Below are positions 55,506-64,000 of a DNA stretch of 64,000 nt, piece after piece; the stretch's first letter is position 1, and each line of letters opens with the position of its first letter. The position numbers were made by a program, and so were the translations under genes. The DNA comes from Pseudomonas farsensis (lineage in GTDB: Bacteria; Pseudomonadota; Gammaproteobacteria; Pseudomonadales; Pseudomonadaceae): contig NZ_JABWRF020000001.1 of the NCBI RefSeq assembly GCF_014268805.2, positions 62,001-126,000 of the forward strand, in the 5' to 3' direction. Under the pieces are notes generated by a model that was not told where the DNA came from, did no database searches, and worked only from the letters and a program-made list of their open reading frames with translations.

Positions 55506-57028
55506 CGGGCGTGGCCTGTACGGTCGAGCAGGGTCAGCGCCGGCGGGGTTGGCGGCGCCTCCTGATGCTGCTGGTCGGGCACGTCGCTGCCGGCCTGCAG
55601 GCCACCGCCCAGTGCAGTTACCAACTCTGCGTGGGCGATCAGCCGCGCCGCCTGCACCTGCTGCTGCACCTGCTGCTGGCGGAACAGCAGCGTCTGCGCC
55701 TGGAGCACATTGAGGTAGTCGGTAAGGCCGCGCTGGAAGGCCACGGTGGCGATGTCGTAGGTTTTCTGCGCGGCGGCCACGCTTTGGGCGGCAAAGTGCG
55801 CCTGTGCATTCATTGACTCGCGGCGGATGAGCTGGTCTGAAATGTTCTTTAACGCGCCGATAACGGTCTGGTTGTAGTGCGCCACTGCCAGGTCATACCC
55901 GGCGGCGGCCTTGCCCAGTTGTGCGCGCAGGCGGCCGCCATCGAAGATCGGCAAGCTGATGGCGGGGCCTGCGTTGTAGTTGAATTTGCGCCCGGTCAGA
56001 AACTCCAGCGGGCCGCCGCCGGTGGCCATGAAACCCAGGCTGCCGACCAGGTCGACGTTAGGAAAGAACCCGGCATGGGCGACGTCGATGCCGCGCGCCT
56101 GGGCAGCAACCTGCCAGCGGCTGGCGACCACATCGGGGCGCTGGCCGACCAGTTCGGCGGGCAGGCTCGAAGGTAGTTCCAGCGCTGCGCCAAGCGCCAG
56201 GGCCGGGCGCTGCAACTGGCTGCCCGCCCCCGGGCCTTTGCCGGCCAAGGCGGCGAGCTGATTGCGGGCCAGGGCAATCGCTTCGTCGAGGCTGTCGAGT
56301 TGGCGATGGGTTTCGGGCAGCGGCGCTTCGGCCTGGCTGACTTCGAAATGCGTGCCGATGCCGCCGTCCAGGCGCCGCTTGGCCAAGGCGACAATCTGTT
56401 CCTGCTGGGCCAACTGCGCCTTGACGATATCGCGCCGGGCATAGTGCAGGCTGAGCTGGATATAGCTGCGCACCACGTTGTTCTCAAGCTCAAGCTGCGC
56501 CTGGCGGGCCTCGGCGACGCTCATGTGGGCCTGGTCCAACGCCTGCTCGCTGGCGTTGCGCTCGCGGCCCCAGAGGTCAAGCGCGTAGCTGAAACCGATG
56601 GCCGCGTTGTTGTCCCAGGTGTTGGCGCCGGACAGCGCGCCAGGGCCGTAGAACTGATCCTCGGGCCAATTGTGGCGTTTGAGGGTGGCCTCGCCGTTGG
56701 CCTGCAACTGCTCAGCCGATTCGACCACGCCCGCCATTGCCCGCGCCTGGCGTACCCGTGCAGCGGCCATGGCCAGGCTCGGGCTGCCGGCCAGGGCCTG
56801 GGCCAGCCAGTCATTCAGTTGCGCATCGCCATAGGCGCGCCACCACTGACGCACGGGCCAGTGGGCATCACCGACCGCTTCGCGGATGGCGTGGTCAGTG
56901 GCCAGCTGGTTGGCCTGGATTGTCGTACTTTGCGGGGCAATCCCCCAGGTTCCGATACAGCCGCTCAAGGTCAAACTTAAAACACAGGCACTGAGCGCCC
57001 GGAGCGCTCCGATGTTGCGACGCGGCAC
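55502..57028 (-). CDS. NodT-family outer-membrane lipoprotein of the FUSC system
   Basis: The 508-aa channel protein has a lipoprotein signal ('LSACVLSLTLSGC') and two OEP repeats ('WLAQALAGSPSLAMAAARVR', 'LPAELVGQRPDVVASRWQVA'). It gives the FUSC pump a route across the outer membrane. First gene of the four-gene operon nodT-FUSC-DUF1656-hlyD, divergent from the LysR gene at 57209. The 180-nt spacer between them (57029-57208) should hold both promoters. Confidence 0.92.
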   Translation of the reverse strand: MPRRNIGALRALSACVLSLTLSGCIGTWGIAPQSTTIQANQLATDHAIREAVGDAHWPVRQWWRAYGDAQLNDWLAQALAGSPSLAMAAARVRQARAMAGVVESAEQLQANGEATLKRHNWPEDQFYGPGALSGANTWDNNAAIGFSYALDLWGRERNASEQALDQAHMSVAEARQAQLELENNVVRSYIQLSLHYARRDIVKAQLAQQEQIVALAKRRLDGGIGTHFEVSQAEAPLPETHRQLDSLDEAIALARNQLAALAGKGPGAGSQLQRPALALGAALELPSSLPAELVGQRPDVVASRWQVAAQARGIDVAHAGFFPNVDLVGSLGFMATGGGPLEFLTGRKFNYNAGPAISLPIFDGGRLRAQLGKAAAGYDLAVAHYNQTVIGALKNISDQLIRRESMNAQAHFAAQSVAAAQKTYDIATVAFQRGLTDYLNVLQAQTLLFRQQQVQQQVQAARLIAHAELVTALGGGLQAGSDVPDQQHQEAPPTPPALTLLDRTGHAR

Positions 57029-57208
57029 AGCGGCGATTTCCCGAGGAAGAGGTGAAGGGGCCAGGCAATTCTAGGGGCGGGTTTGATTGGCGATAAGCGT
57101 ATATTCCTGCGAATCTTTGTTACCAAAACAGCGATAATCCGGCTTTAGTCGCACGTTCAATCGCGTTACTTCATGTCACAATTTTGTCCTCTAAACCGAG
57201 AGTGACCC

Positions 57209-58156
57209 ATGGACACCCTGCAAAACATGCGTGCTTTCAGTTGCGTAGCCCAGCTCGGCAGCTTTACCGCTGCCGCGGCGCAACTGGATACGACCACCGC
57301 GAACGTGTCGCGAGCGGTCTCCAACCTGGAAGCCCACTTGCAAACCCGCCTGCTCAACCGCACCACCCGGCGCATTGCGCTGACCGAGGCAGGCAAGCGC
57401 TACCTGATGCGCTGCGAGCAGATTCTCACCTATGTGGAGGAGGCCGAAGCCGAGGCCAGCGATGCCCACGCCCGCCCCGCCGGGCAGTTGAAGGTGCATT
57501 CGATGACCGGCGTCGGCCAGCATTTCGTGGTCGATGCCATTACCCGCTACCGCGACTCGCACCCTGATGTCACCTTCGACCTGACCATGGCCAACCGCGT
57601 GCCCGACCTGCTCGAAGAGGGTTACGACGTGTCCATCGTGCTGGCCACCGAGCTGCCCGACTCAGGCTTCGTTTCGCAGCGCCTGGGCATCACCTACAGC
57701 ATTGTCTGTGCCGCCCCCGCCTACGTGGCCCGCCACGGTTTTGCGCAAAAGCCCTCGGATCTGCTCAAGCACGCCTGCCTGCGCATGGTCAGCCCGGTGA
57801 TCCCGCTGGAAAAGTGGTTATTCGACGGCCCGGAAGGCCAGGAGGTGGTCAACATCACCAACTCGCCGTTCCAGGTGAACTCGGCCGACGCCATGAGGAC
57901 CGCGATCCGCAGCGGCATGGGTGTGGGTGTGCTGCCGATTTACACAGCCATCGAGGGGCTGCGCGATGGCAGCCTGGTGCGGATTCTGCCGGAGTACCGC
58001 TTGCAGGAGCTGAACCTGTACGCCATCTACCCATCGCGGCAATACCTGGATGCCAAGATCAAGACCTGGGTCGAATACCTGCGCAACTCGCTGCCGGAAA
58101 TTCTTGCCGCCAACGAAGCCGACCTCAAGACCCACGAACTGCACATCGCCAACTGA
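57209..58156 (+). CDS. LysR-type regulator, probably of the FUSC efflux operon
   Basis: The 315-aa regulator has N-terminal helix-turn-helix 'AQLGSFTAAAAQLDTTTANV' and 'VSNLEAHLQTRLLNRTTRRI', and a CrgA/AaeR-like effector domain ('DVTFDLTMANRVPDLLEEGY'). It is divergently arranged with the FUSC operon, the usual position for a LysR activator such as AaeR. The effector is probably an aromatic acid, by analogy only. Confidence 0.92.
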   Translation: MDTLQNMRAFSCVAQLGSFTAAAAQLDTTTANVSRAVSNLEAHLQTRLLNRTTRRIALTEAGKRYLMRCEQILTYVEEAEAEASDAHARPAGQLKVHSMTGVGQHFVVDAITRYRDSHPDVTFDLTMANRVPDLLEEGYDVSIVLATELPDSGFVSQRLGITYSIVCAAPAYVARHGFAQKPSDLLKHACLRMVSPVIPLEKWLFDGPEGQEVVNITNSPFQVNSADAMRTAIRSGMGVGVLPIYTAIEGLRDGSLVRILPEYRLQELNLYAIYPSRQYLDAKIKTWVEYLRNSLPEILAANEADLKTHELHIAN

Positions 58157-58232
58157 AAAAGCTGCTGCATTGGGGGTGGGGACAATGGTAGGTTGCTATG
58201 CATTGACCCCAGCGTCTGGCAGACAGGGCCAC

Positions 58233-58314
58233 GGGAGGGCTTTGCCCTCCATCGCGACATAAGGCCGCTCCTACAAGGTCCTGCGCCACCTGTAGGAGCG
58301 GCCTTGTGTCGCGA
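58233..58314. repeat. REP pair with small hairpin
   Basis: 58252-58275 and 58291-58314 are reverse complements with one mismatch ('TGTAGGAGCGGCCTTGTGTC' family). A short 'GGAGGGCTTTGCCCTCC' stem precedes them. They occupy the spacer between the LysR gene and the reductase gene. Confidence 0.8.
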
Positions 58315-58380
58315 AAGGGCCGCACAGCGGCCCCGCTTTTCTGCCCGACTTCGTTCCCCGCCTTGCAGAGAAGCAGCCCG

Positions 58381-59355
58381 ATGAAAAAGACCGTCCTGGC
58401 CTTCAGCCGTATCACCCCGGCCATGGCCGAGCGCCTGCAGCAAGACTTCAACGTCATTCTGCCCAACCCGAAACAGGGCGATATCAACGCCCAGTTCAAC
58501 GAAGCCCTGCCCCACGCCCACGGCCTGATCGGCGTCGGCCGCAAGCTTGGCCGGGCGCAACTGGAAGGTGCGGGCAAGCTGGAGGTGGTGTCCAGCGTGT
58601 CGGTCGGCTACGACAACTACGACCTGGACTACTTCAACGAGCGCGGCATCGCCCTCACCAACACCCCCGACGTGCTCACCGAAAGCACCGCCGACCTGGG
58701 CTTTGCCCTGATCATGGGTTGCGCGCGGCGCACCGCCGAGCTGGACGCCTGGACCAAGGCTGGCCAGTGGCAAGCCACCGTCGGCCCTGCGCACTTTGGC
58801 AGCGACGTGCACGGCAAGACCCTGGGCATCGTCGGCCTGGGCAACATCGGCGCGGCCGTGGCACGCCGCGGCCGCTTCGGTTTCAACATGAACATCCTGT
58901 ACGCCGGCAACAGCCGCAAGGCTGCCCTTGAACAGGAGCTTGGCGCCCAGTACCGCAGCCTGGACCAGCTGTTGGCCGAGGCTGACTTCGTGTGCATCGT
59001 GGTGCCGCTGTCCGACGCCACGCGCAAGCTGATCGGCGCGCGTGAACTGAAGCTGATGAAGCCCAGTGCATTCCTGATCAACATCGCCCGTGGCCCGGTG
59101 GTGGATGAGGCGGCGCTGATCGAGGCCCTGCAAAACGGCACCCTTCGCGGTGCGGGCCTGGATGTCTATGAAAAAGAGCCGTTGAGCGATTCGCCGCTGT
59201 TCAAGCTGTCCAACGCCCTGACCCTGCCGCACCTTGGCTCGGCCACTGCCGAAACCCGCGAAGCCATGGCCAACCGGGCGCTGGACAACCTGCGCGCCGC
59301 CCTGCTGGGCGAGCGGCCACAGGACTTGGTCAACCCGCAGGTGTGGAAAGGCTGA
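58381..59355 (+). CDS. 2-ketoaldonate / glyoxylate / hydroxypyruvate reductase (GhrB/TkrA type)
   Basis: The 324-aa D-2-hydroxyacid dehydrogenase has 'VSSVSVGYDNYDLDYFNERG' in the catalytic domain and the nucleotide motif 'LGIVGLGNIGAAVARRGRFG'. Catalytic Arg, Glu and His lie in 'LINIARGPVVDEAALIEAL', 'GLDVYEKEPL' and 'LPHLGSATAETR'. 'AGNSRKA' after beta-2 suggests NADPH. This is the GhrB branch, which in Pseudomonas reduces 2-ketogluconate and glyoxylate. The ATG at 58381 is the family start; the frame above lies in a REP. Confidence 0.92.
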   Translation: MKKTVLAFSRITPAMAERLQQDFNVILPNPKQGDINAQFNEALPHAHGLIGVGRKLGRAQLEGAGKLEVVSSVSVGYDNYDLDYFNERGIALTNTPDVLTESTADLGFALIMGCARRTAELDAWTKAGQWQATVGPAHFGSDVHGKTLGIVGLGNIGAAVARRGRFGFNMNILYAGNSRKAALEQELGAQYRSLDQLLAEADFVCIVVPLSDATRKLIGARELKLMKPSAFLINIARGPVVDEAALIEALQNGTLRGAGLDVYEKEPLSDSPLFKLSNALTLPHLGSATAETREAMANRALDNLRAALLGERPQDLVNPQVWKG

Positions 59356-59362
59356 GCCGGCT

Positions 59363-60262
59363 TCAACGCGCCGGGGCGGGCATTGCTACCCTGGCGCGTG
59401 GTTTGCGAAACACCAGCACGTTACCAGCCATCACCACCACCAGCCCCAGCAGCGCCGGTGCCGTCCACACATACCCCTCCGCCACGGCCGACACATTCAG
59501 CGCCACCAGCGGGAACAGCACCGTGCAGTACGCCGCACGCTCCGGCCCCATGCGCCCGACCAAGGTCAGGTAGGCGGTAAAGCCGATCACCGAGCCTGGA
59601 ATCACCAGGTACAGCAGCGAGCCCACGTAGCGGGTGTTCCACTCCATGTCGAACGGTATGCCGCTGACCAGGCAGTACAGCCCCAGCATCGCCGCGCCGT
59701 AGGCCATGCCCCAGGCATTGGTGGTCATCGGCCGGAGGCCGGCCTTCTGTTGCATGCTCGACAGCATGTTGCCCGCCGAGAAGCACAGCGTGCCGAGCAG
59801 TGCCAGGCCCAGGCCGTACAGCGTCTCGCGGCTGGCGCTGTGGTGGCTGAGCTCGGGCCAGAACAACAGCCCGAGCCCGAGCAGGCCCAGCACGCCGCCG
59901 CCGAGCACATTGGCGGCAATTTTCTGGCCGAAGAAAACCCGCGCATTCAGCGCATTCCAAAGCGTGGCAGTGGAAAACACCACAGCGATCAGGCCGCTGG
60001 CAATCCACTGGCTGGCGGTGAGAAAGCACATGAAGTTGATGCAGAACAGGCACAACCCTTGGGCCAGGCAGATCATGTGGCCGCGCCGGTTCATCGGTTG
60101 CAGGCGCCGGGTCAGCCGCAGGATGGCGAACAGGATCAGGCCGGCCAGGGCGAAGCGGTAGGTGATCGATACCGGGATGGCGACCACGCCCAGTTGCAGC
60201 TTCAAGGCAATCCAGGTGGTGCCCCAGATCAGGACAGTGAGCAGGTACAACGACAGGTTCAT
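59363..60262 (-). CDS. EamA/DMT-family metabolite exporter
   Basis: The 299-aa inner-membrane protein has ten spans in two EamA repeats ('LLTVLIWGTTWIALKLQLGV' begins the first, 'LGLALLGTLCFSAGNMLSSM' the second). RhaT/YdcZ-like transporters of this type export amino acids or metabolites. It is divergent from the AraC regulator at 60475, which is likely to control it, and converges with the reductase gene 7 nt away. Confidence 0.9.
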   Translation of the reverse strand: MNLSLYLLTVLIWGTTWIALKLQLGVVAIPVSITYRFALAGLILFAILRLTRRLQPMNRRGHMICLAQGLCLFCINFMCFLTASQWIASGLIAVVFSTATLWNALNARVFFGQKIAANVLGGGVLGLLGLGLLFWPELSHHSASRETLYGLGLALLGTLCFSAGNMLSSMQQKAGLRPMTTNAWGMAYGAAMLGLYCLVSGIPFDMEWNTRYVGSLLYLVIPGSVIGFTAYLTLVGRMGPERAAYCTVLFPLVALNVSAVAEGYVWTAPALLGLVVVMAGNVLVFRKPRARVAMPAPAR

Positions 60263-60287
60263 GGCAGGCTTCCTTGGTCAGGCTTAT

Positions 60288-60318
60288 GGCCCTGTCGCGG
60301 GGCAAGCCCGCTCCCACA
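60288..60318. repeat. Single REP unit upstream of the EamA gene
   Basis: 'GGCCCTGTCGCGGGGCAAGC' followed by 'CCGCTCCCACAGG' is a lone arm of the 'GGGCTTGCCCCGCGA' family, 25-55 nt upstream of the EamA start in the divergent spacer 60263-60474. Confidence 0.7.
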
Positions 60319-60474
60319 GGGTGTGGAGGCAGGTTTGCCATGAGCCAGGGCCATCGCAGGCATCCAGTCTCTGCCCGGCACCGCCCCCGCGCTTGCACAA
60401 ACTTGCGCTTTTGCGCCGCTGCCTGCTGCCACCTGGCCACAGGCGCAGTAGGATGGCCAGCAGAGGATCCGCCC

Positions 60475-61350
60475 ATGTCTGCATTCGACCACCTGCAAGT
60501 CTTCACCGCCATGCACGCCTCCCCCCACGCTCAGCTGGAACTGAGCGCACAACTGGGCGACGGGCTGGCGGCTGCGTTGTGGAGCAACCGCAACGACGCT
60601 CGCGACTACCAGGCGCCCAGCCACCACACGCTGTCGTGCTACATCGCCGACGGTACCGGCACGTTTCGCCGGCAAAAGCCTGCCGACAAAGGCGCGCCCA
60701 ACAAGCTGTGCATCATGCCGGCCGGGCATGAGTCGAACTGGATCGTCAACGGCGAGATCCGCCTGGCGCATTTGTATGTGGGCGAGGCGCAGTTCGCCCT
60801 GGGCTGTACCCGCCTGCTGGACCGTGAGCCACGGGAAATGCAGTTGCATGAAGCGACCTTTCTCGATGACCCGCAGCAGGCCGTGCGCTTTCGCCAACTG
60901 GTCGCGCTGAACTGGGCCGAGCCCGGCGAGCGGCTACTGACCAACAGCCTGGCCCACGCGATCATCGACCATGCGGTGCTGCACCAGACAGGCCGGCGCG
61001 AAGGGCTGCGGGTCAAGGGAGGGCTTGCGCCGCACCAGCGCCGGCAACTGGTCGACTACATCGAGGCCAGCCTCGATCAGCCGCTGACCCTGGGCGAGTT
61101 GGCGCTGCGCTGCAACCTGTCCGAATACCACTTTGCGCGGATGTTCCGCGCAAGCTTCGGCCTGCCGCCCCACCAGTACGTATTGGCGCGTCGGCTGCAC
61201 CGCGCCTGCCAGTTGCTGCGCGTTGGCCACATGGCGCTGGGGCAAGTGGCGCTGGCGTGTGGTTTTGCCAGCGCCAGCCATTTCAGCAACCGGTTCAGGC
61301 AGGCGCTGGGCGCCACGCCTGGCGAATACCGGGCGGCGTTCGCAGGCTGA
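60475..61350 (+). CDS. AraC-family transcriptional regulator
   Basis: The 291-aa protein has an N-terminal cupin-like domain ('SHHTLSCYIADGTGTFRRQK', 'PAGHESNWIVNGEIRLAHLY') and a C-terminal double helix-turn-helix. The first HTH is 'LTLGELALRCNLSEYHFARM' with 'FRASFGLPPHQYVLARRL', the second 'LGQVALACGFASASHFSNRF' with 'RQALGATPGEYR'. It is divergent from the EamA gene. The ATG at 60475 begins the recognisable domain; the open frame upstream lies in a REP. Confidence 0.92.
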   Translation: MSAFDHLQVFTAMHASPHAQLELSAQLGDGLAAALWSNRNDARDYQAPSHHTLSCYIADGTGTFRRQKPADKGAPNKLCIMPAGHESNWIVNGEIRLAHLYVGEAQFALGCTRLLDREPREMQLHEATFLDDPQQAVRFRQLVALNWAEPGERLLTNSLAHAIIDHAVLHQTGRREGLRVKGGLAPHQRRQLVDYIEASLDQPLTLGELALRCNLSEYHFARMFRASFGLPPHQYVLARRLHRACQLLRVGHMALGQVALACGFASASHFSNRFRQALGATPGEYRAAFAG

Positions 61351-61426
61351 GCCTGTTCTCATCGCAGGCTGTCGCCAGCTCCCACAGAGCTCGCCCATCC
61401 CATATCGATGCCGTCTACGCGGTCAG

Positions 61427-61582
61427 TGTAGGAGCGGCCTTGTGTCGCGAAAGGGCTGCGAAGCAGCCCCCAGGATCGAGCAACCACCAGAATCGCTGGG
61501 GCTGCTTCGCAGCCCTTTCGCGACACAAGGCCGCTCCTACACAATCAAAAGCGACTCGCCCGAAACCATAGAATCTCCCACA
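61427..61582. repeat. Composite repeat: perfect 44-bp REP palindrome plus tail element
   Basis: 61427-61470 is the exact reverse complement of 61498-61541 (27-nt loop). It is followed by 'ACAATCAAAAGCGACTCGCC' and the inverted 'TGTGGGAGATTCTATGGTTT' element ending at 61582. The same order of modules is found at 43372-43524. Further 'GGGAGCTGGCGACAGCC'-family arms lie at about 61360-61386 and 61624-61650. The 325-nt spacer 61351-61675 holds only repeats. Confidence 0.88.
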
Positions 61583-61675
61583 GTGACCGCGTCCAGCCTC
61601 GATATTGTGGGTTGACCCAGACCCTGTGGGAGCTAGCGACAGCCTGCAATGAAGGGAACACCCATCAGGAGGCAA

Positions 61676-64000
61676 TCAGAACTCCAAAGTACTCGACAGA
61701 CTCACCTGCCGGGCATCACCCACGGCCACGAAGTAGCGGTTCACCGCCGAGCTGTAATACACCTTGTCGAACAGGTTCTTGACGTTCAACTGCAAGCGCA
61801 CCTTGTGGTCGTCCAGCTTGGTCTCGTAGCTGGCGAAGGCATCGGCCACGGTGTACGCCGGTAGGTCGAACTCGTTGTTGGCATTGCCCGCCCGCTCGCC
61901 CACATAGCACGCGCCGGCGCCCAGGCGCAGGCGGTCGCCGCCGAACACGCGGCCGTAATCGTAAACCGCCGAAACCGAGCCACTGTTGCGGGCGACGTTC
62001 TGCAGGCGGTTACCCTTGTAGTCAGGGTCGTCGGTCACTTCGGCGTCGGTGAAGGCATAAGCGCCCAGCAGGCTCCAGCGCTCGCTGAGCTGGCCGCTGA
62101 CGTCCAGCTCCACGCCGCGTGAGCGCACCTCGCCCGCCGCGCTGTACAGAATGCCGCCGGTGGCCGTGTCGCTGTTGGACACCAGCACGTTGCGCTTGGT
62201 GATGTCGAACAGCGCCAAGGTGCCGGTGATGGCGCCGGGCATGTCGAGCTTGGCGCCCACCTCCCACGCCTTGCCCTGCTCCGGGGCAAAACCGGAGTCC
62301 AGGGTCAGCGGCCGGGCTGGCCCGCTGCTGGCCTGGTTCAACGGGGCAATGGTCGAGTTGGGTTTGAACGACTCGCTGTAGCTGCCATAGAACGACAGCT
62401 GGTCATCCACCTGATACACCAGGCCCGCATGCGGCACCCAGGTTTGCCCGCTGGTATCGGTGTTGGCCCTGAACGGGCGGCCACGACCGGCGTACTGGTC
62501 ATACTGCTGGAAGCGCCCACCGGCCACCACGATCCAGTGGTCATCCAGGTGCCAGGCATCCTGCACAAACAGCGAGTCGGTGCGCAGCTTGTCGGTCTGG
62601 TCGCTGTCTGTGGCGCTAACGGTGGTGCCTTCAGCCTGCTGGCCATAAACCGGGTCCAGGTAGCTGAACGAGGTATTGCGCGCACCACGGATCAAATCGC
62701 CGCGAAACACCTTGCGGTCCTCATGGTCGACCCCAGCGATCAGCTCATGGCGCATGCCGGCCAACTCGACATTGCCGTTCAGGCTGAATGTCGCGAACTG
62801 GTTGCGGCTCATGGCGTTGTGGGTGCCGTCACTGTTGCGGGTGAGCGTGCCAGCCCTCTCGTTGACCGCCGTGACGCGCACCTGGCTGGCATCGTAGGTT
62901 TCGCGGTTGGCGCTGTAGCCGAAGTGGGCTTTCCAGTTGTCGCTGAGCTGGTGGTCGACTTCCAGCCGGTACAGGTCCGAGCGCCCTTCCATATCGTTGT
63001 AGGGCTCGTCCAGGCGCCGGGTAGCGGGGATCTTCAGCGGGTGGCCGTTGCTGCCAAAGGCGGTGCCACGGTCGAACGGGTAGAGAAACTCACGGTGCTC
63101 ATACGACAGCACCACCTGGGTGTCCTCGCCGAGCCAGGCCAGCGACGGCGCCAGCAGCGATTCGCGGTGGGTGCCGTAGTTGCGCCAGTAGTCTTCGTCT
63201 TCGTGGTCGACGATCAGCCGGTAGGCCAGGTTGCTCTCGCCCAGCGCGCCGGTACTGTCCAGGCCGCCGCCGCTGCCGTTCTTGCCACTGCCGTAGGTCG
63301 AGCCGCGCACGGTAACAGCGTTGTACTGCTCGCGTTGCGGGCGCTTGCTGACCACGTTGATCACCCCGCCTGGGTCCTGGATGCCGTACAGCAGCGAGGC
63401 CGGGCCCTTGAGCACTTCGACCCGCTCGGCACTGGCATTGAGCGAGCGGCCCTGCACCAGCGGCATGCCGTCGCGCATGATCGAGCCGTCGCGGTTGTCA
63501 CCAAAACCGCGCTTCATGACGGTGTCAGCGGTGCCGCCGAAGTTGTTGCCCTGGGTGATGCCGCTGACGTTGTACAGCGCATCGTCCAGGTTGCGCGGGG
63601 CCTGGTCGCGCAGCACTTGGGCCGGCACCACGTTGATGGCGTGTGGGATCTCCAGGCTCGGGCCCTGGCCGCGCATGATCGACGCCGTGGCGGGCGGCTG
63701 GTAGCTGTATTCATCCTGCTGCGAGGTGATGTTGATCGCCTGCAGGTTGAGGGCTGCGCCGGTTTCAGCGGCGTCCAGGGTCAAGGTGCGCGCATCCAGG
63801 CGGCGCCAGGTCAGGCCGGAATTGCCAAGCAATTGTTGCAGCGCCTGCTCGGCGCTGAACGAGCCGTTGAGCGCCGGTGCTTGTTGCTCTGGCAGTGCCA
63901 GGGTGTACACCACGCTCTGCCCGGTGGCACGGCTGAAGGCATTGAGCGCCTGGGCCAGCGGCAGGCTCGGCTGGGCGAAGGCATACGCTTGGCTCTGCTG
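61676..64000 (-). CDS. TonB-dependent siderophore receptor with STN signalling domain (truncated by window edge)
   Basis: 774 residues are visible; the frame is open to the last base, so the signal peptide lies outside and the in-frame GTG at 63913 is not the start. From the edge there is a secretin/TonB N-terminal signalling domain ('FAQPSLPLAQALNAFSRATG', 'SFSAEQALQQLLGNSGLTWR'). The plug follows ('GPSLEIPHAINVVPAQVLRD', 'SGITQGNNFGGTADTVMKRG'), then a beta barrel ending in the outer-membrane Phe ('VSLSSTLEF'). It imports a ferric siderophore, and the STN domain predicts control through a FecR-type anti-sigma and ECF sigma pair. FpvA/FoxA/ferrichrome-type substrates are all possible. Confidence 0.94.
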   Translation of the reverse strand, partial: QQSQAYAFAQPSLPLAQALNAFSRATGQSVVYTLALPEQQAPALNGSFSAEQALQQLLGNSGLTWRRLDARTLTLDAAETGAALNLQAINITSQQDEYSYQPPATASIMRGQGPSLEIPHAINVVPAQVLRDQAPRNLDDALYNVSGITQGNNFGGTADTVMKRGFGDNRDGSIMRDGMPLVQGRSLNASAERVEVLKGPASLLYGIQDPGGVINVVSKRPQREQYNAVTVRGSTYGSGKNGSGGGLDSTGALGESNLAYRLIVDHEDEDYWRNYGTHRESLLAPSLAWLGEDTQVVLSYEHREFLYPFDRGTAFGSNGHPLKIPATRRLDEPYNDMEGRSDLYRLEVDHQLSDNWKAHFGYSANRETYDASQVRVTAVNERAGTLTRNSDGTHNAMSRNQFATFSLNGNVELAGMRHELIAGVDHEDRKVFRGDLIRGARNTSFSYLDPVYGQQAEGTTVSATDSDQTDKLRTDSLFVQDAWHLDDHWIVVAGGRFQQYDQYAGRGRPFRANTDTSGQTWVPHAGLVYQVDDQLSFYGSYSESFKPNSTIAPLNQASSGPARPLTLDSGFAPEQGKAWEVGAKLDMPGAITGTLALFDITKRNVLVSNSDTATGGILYSAAGEVRSRGVELDVSGQLSERWSLLGAYAFTDAEVTDDPDYKGNRLQNVARNSGSVSAVYDYGRVFGGDRLRLGAGACYVGERAGNANNEFDLPAYTVADAFASYETKLDDHKVRLQLNVKNLFDKVYYSSAVNRYFVAVGDARQVSLSSTLEF

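Noticed and set aside
53295-55565. 756-codon plus-strand open frame opposite the FUSC gene
   Set aside because: Antisense shadow of a clear FUSC transporter gene; Gln/His/Arg-rich without domains.

Overview
The window looks like a Pseudomonas chromosome of the P. putida group. It is GC-rich, carries a complete 12-gene alginate operon in the Pseudomonas order (algD-8-44-K-E-G-X-L-I-J-F-A), has an AlgW-type S1C protease, and is scattered with pseudomonad REP palindromes (families built on 'GGAGCGGGCTTGCCCCGCGA', 'GGAGCGGCCTTGTGTCGCGA' and 'GGGAGCTGGCGATAGCCTGC'). The assignment rests on gene content and repeat families, not on a search.

Left part (1-17.8 kb, core genes). An Im9-like bacteriocin immunity gene sits at the edge, and its toxin is presumably just outside. 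Then come cysD-cysNC (sulfate activation), a Nif3/YbgI metal protein, algW, the aapJQMP amino-acid ABC transporter, a serine carboxylesterase, a RhlB-type DEAD-box helicase, moaC-moaD-moaE (molybdopterin), a PIN-PhoH protein, a NodB-like secreted protein whose first catalytic motif is degraded, and yaaA.

Accessory island (about 18.1-25.7 kb). This is the most unusual part. One minus-strand operon encodes three paralogous proteins of about 255-259 aa that I do not recognise, followed by a split MacB-like export system: ATPase, FtsX/MacB permease, TolC-like outer-membrane factor and HlyD-like adaptor. Almost every junction overlaps. A 102-bp relic of the ATPase gene's 5' end lies between paralogs and shows that the cluster grew by tandem duplication of a [paralog + ATPase start] unit. 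A small Sec-secreted protein of unknown function is encoded just upstream.

Alginate block (25.9-42.8 kb). A predicted AlgU (sigma-22) promoter and a leader of about 430 nt precede algD. The operon makes GDP-mannuronate (algA, algD), polymerises it and moves it across the inner membrane (alg8, and alg44 with a c-di-GMP PilZ domain), modifies it in the periplasm (algG, algX, algL, algI, algJ, algF) and exports it (algK, algE). A perfect 28-bp REP palindrome lies between algL and algI, and a nested palindrome closes the operon. AlgW, which in P. aeruginosa starts MucA proteolysis and so activates AlgU, is encoded about 21 kb away.

Right part (42.8-64 kb). This holds a small membrane protein, an SDR oxidoreductase, an EmrB-EmrA-NodT efflux operon with a LysR gene, a universal stress protein, a hipBA module, a four-gene FUSC aromatic-acid-type efflux operon with a divergent LysR regulator, a 2-ketoaldonate/glyoxylate reductase, an EamA exporter divergent from an AraC regulator, and a TonB-dependent siderophore receptor that runs off the right edge. 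Composite REP-based repeats fill most of the spacers. No rRNA, tRNA, CRISPR array or recognisable insertion sequence was seen.
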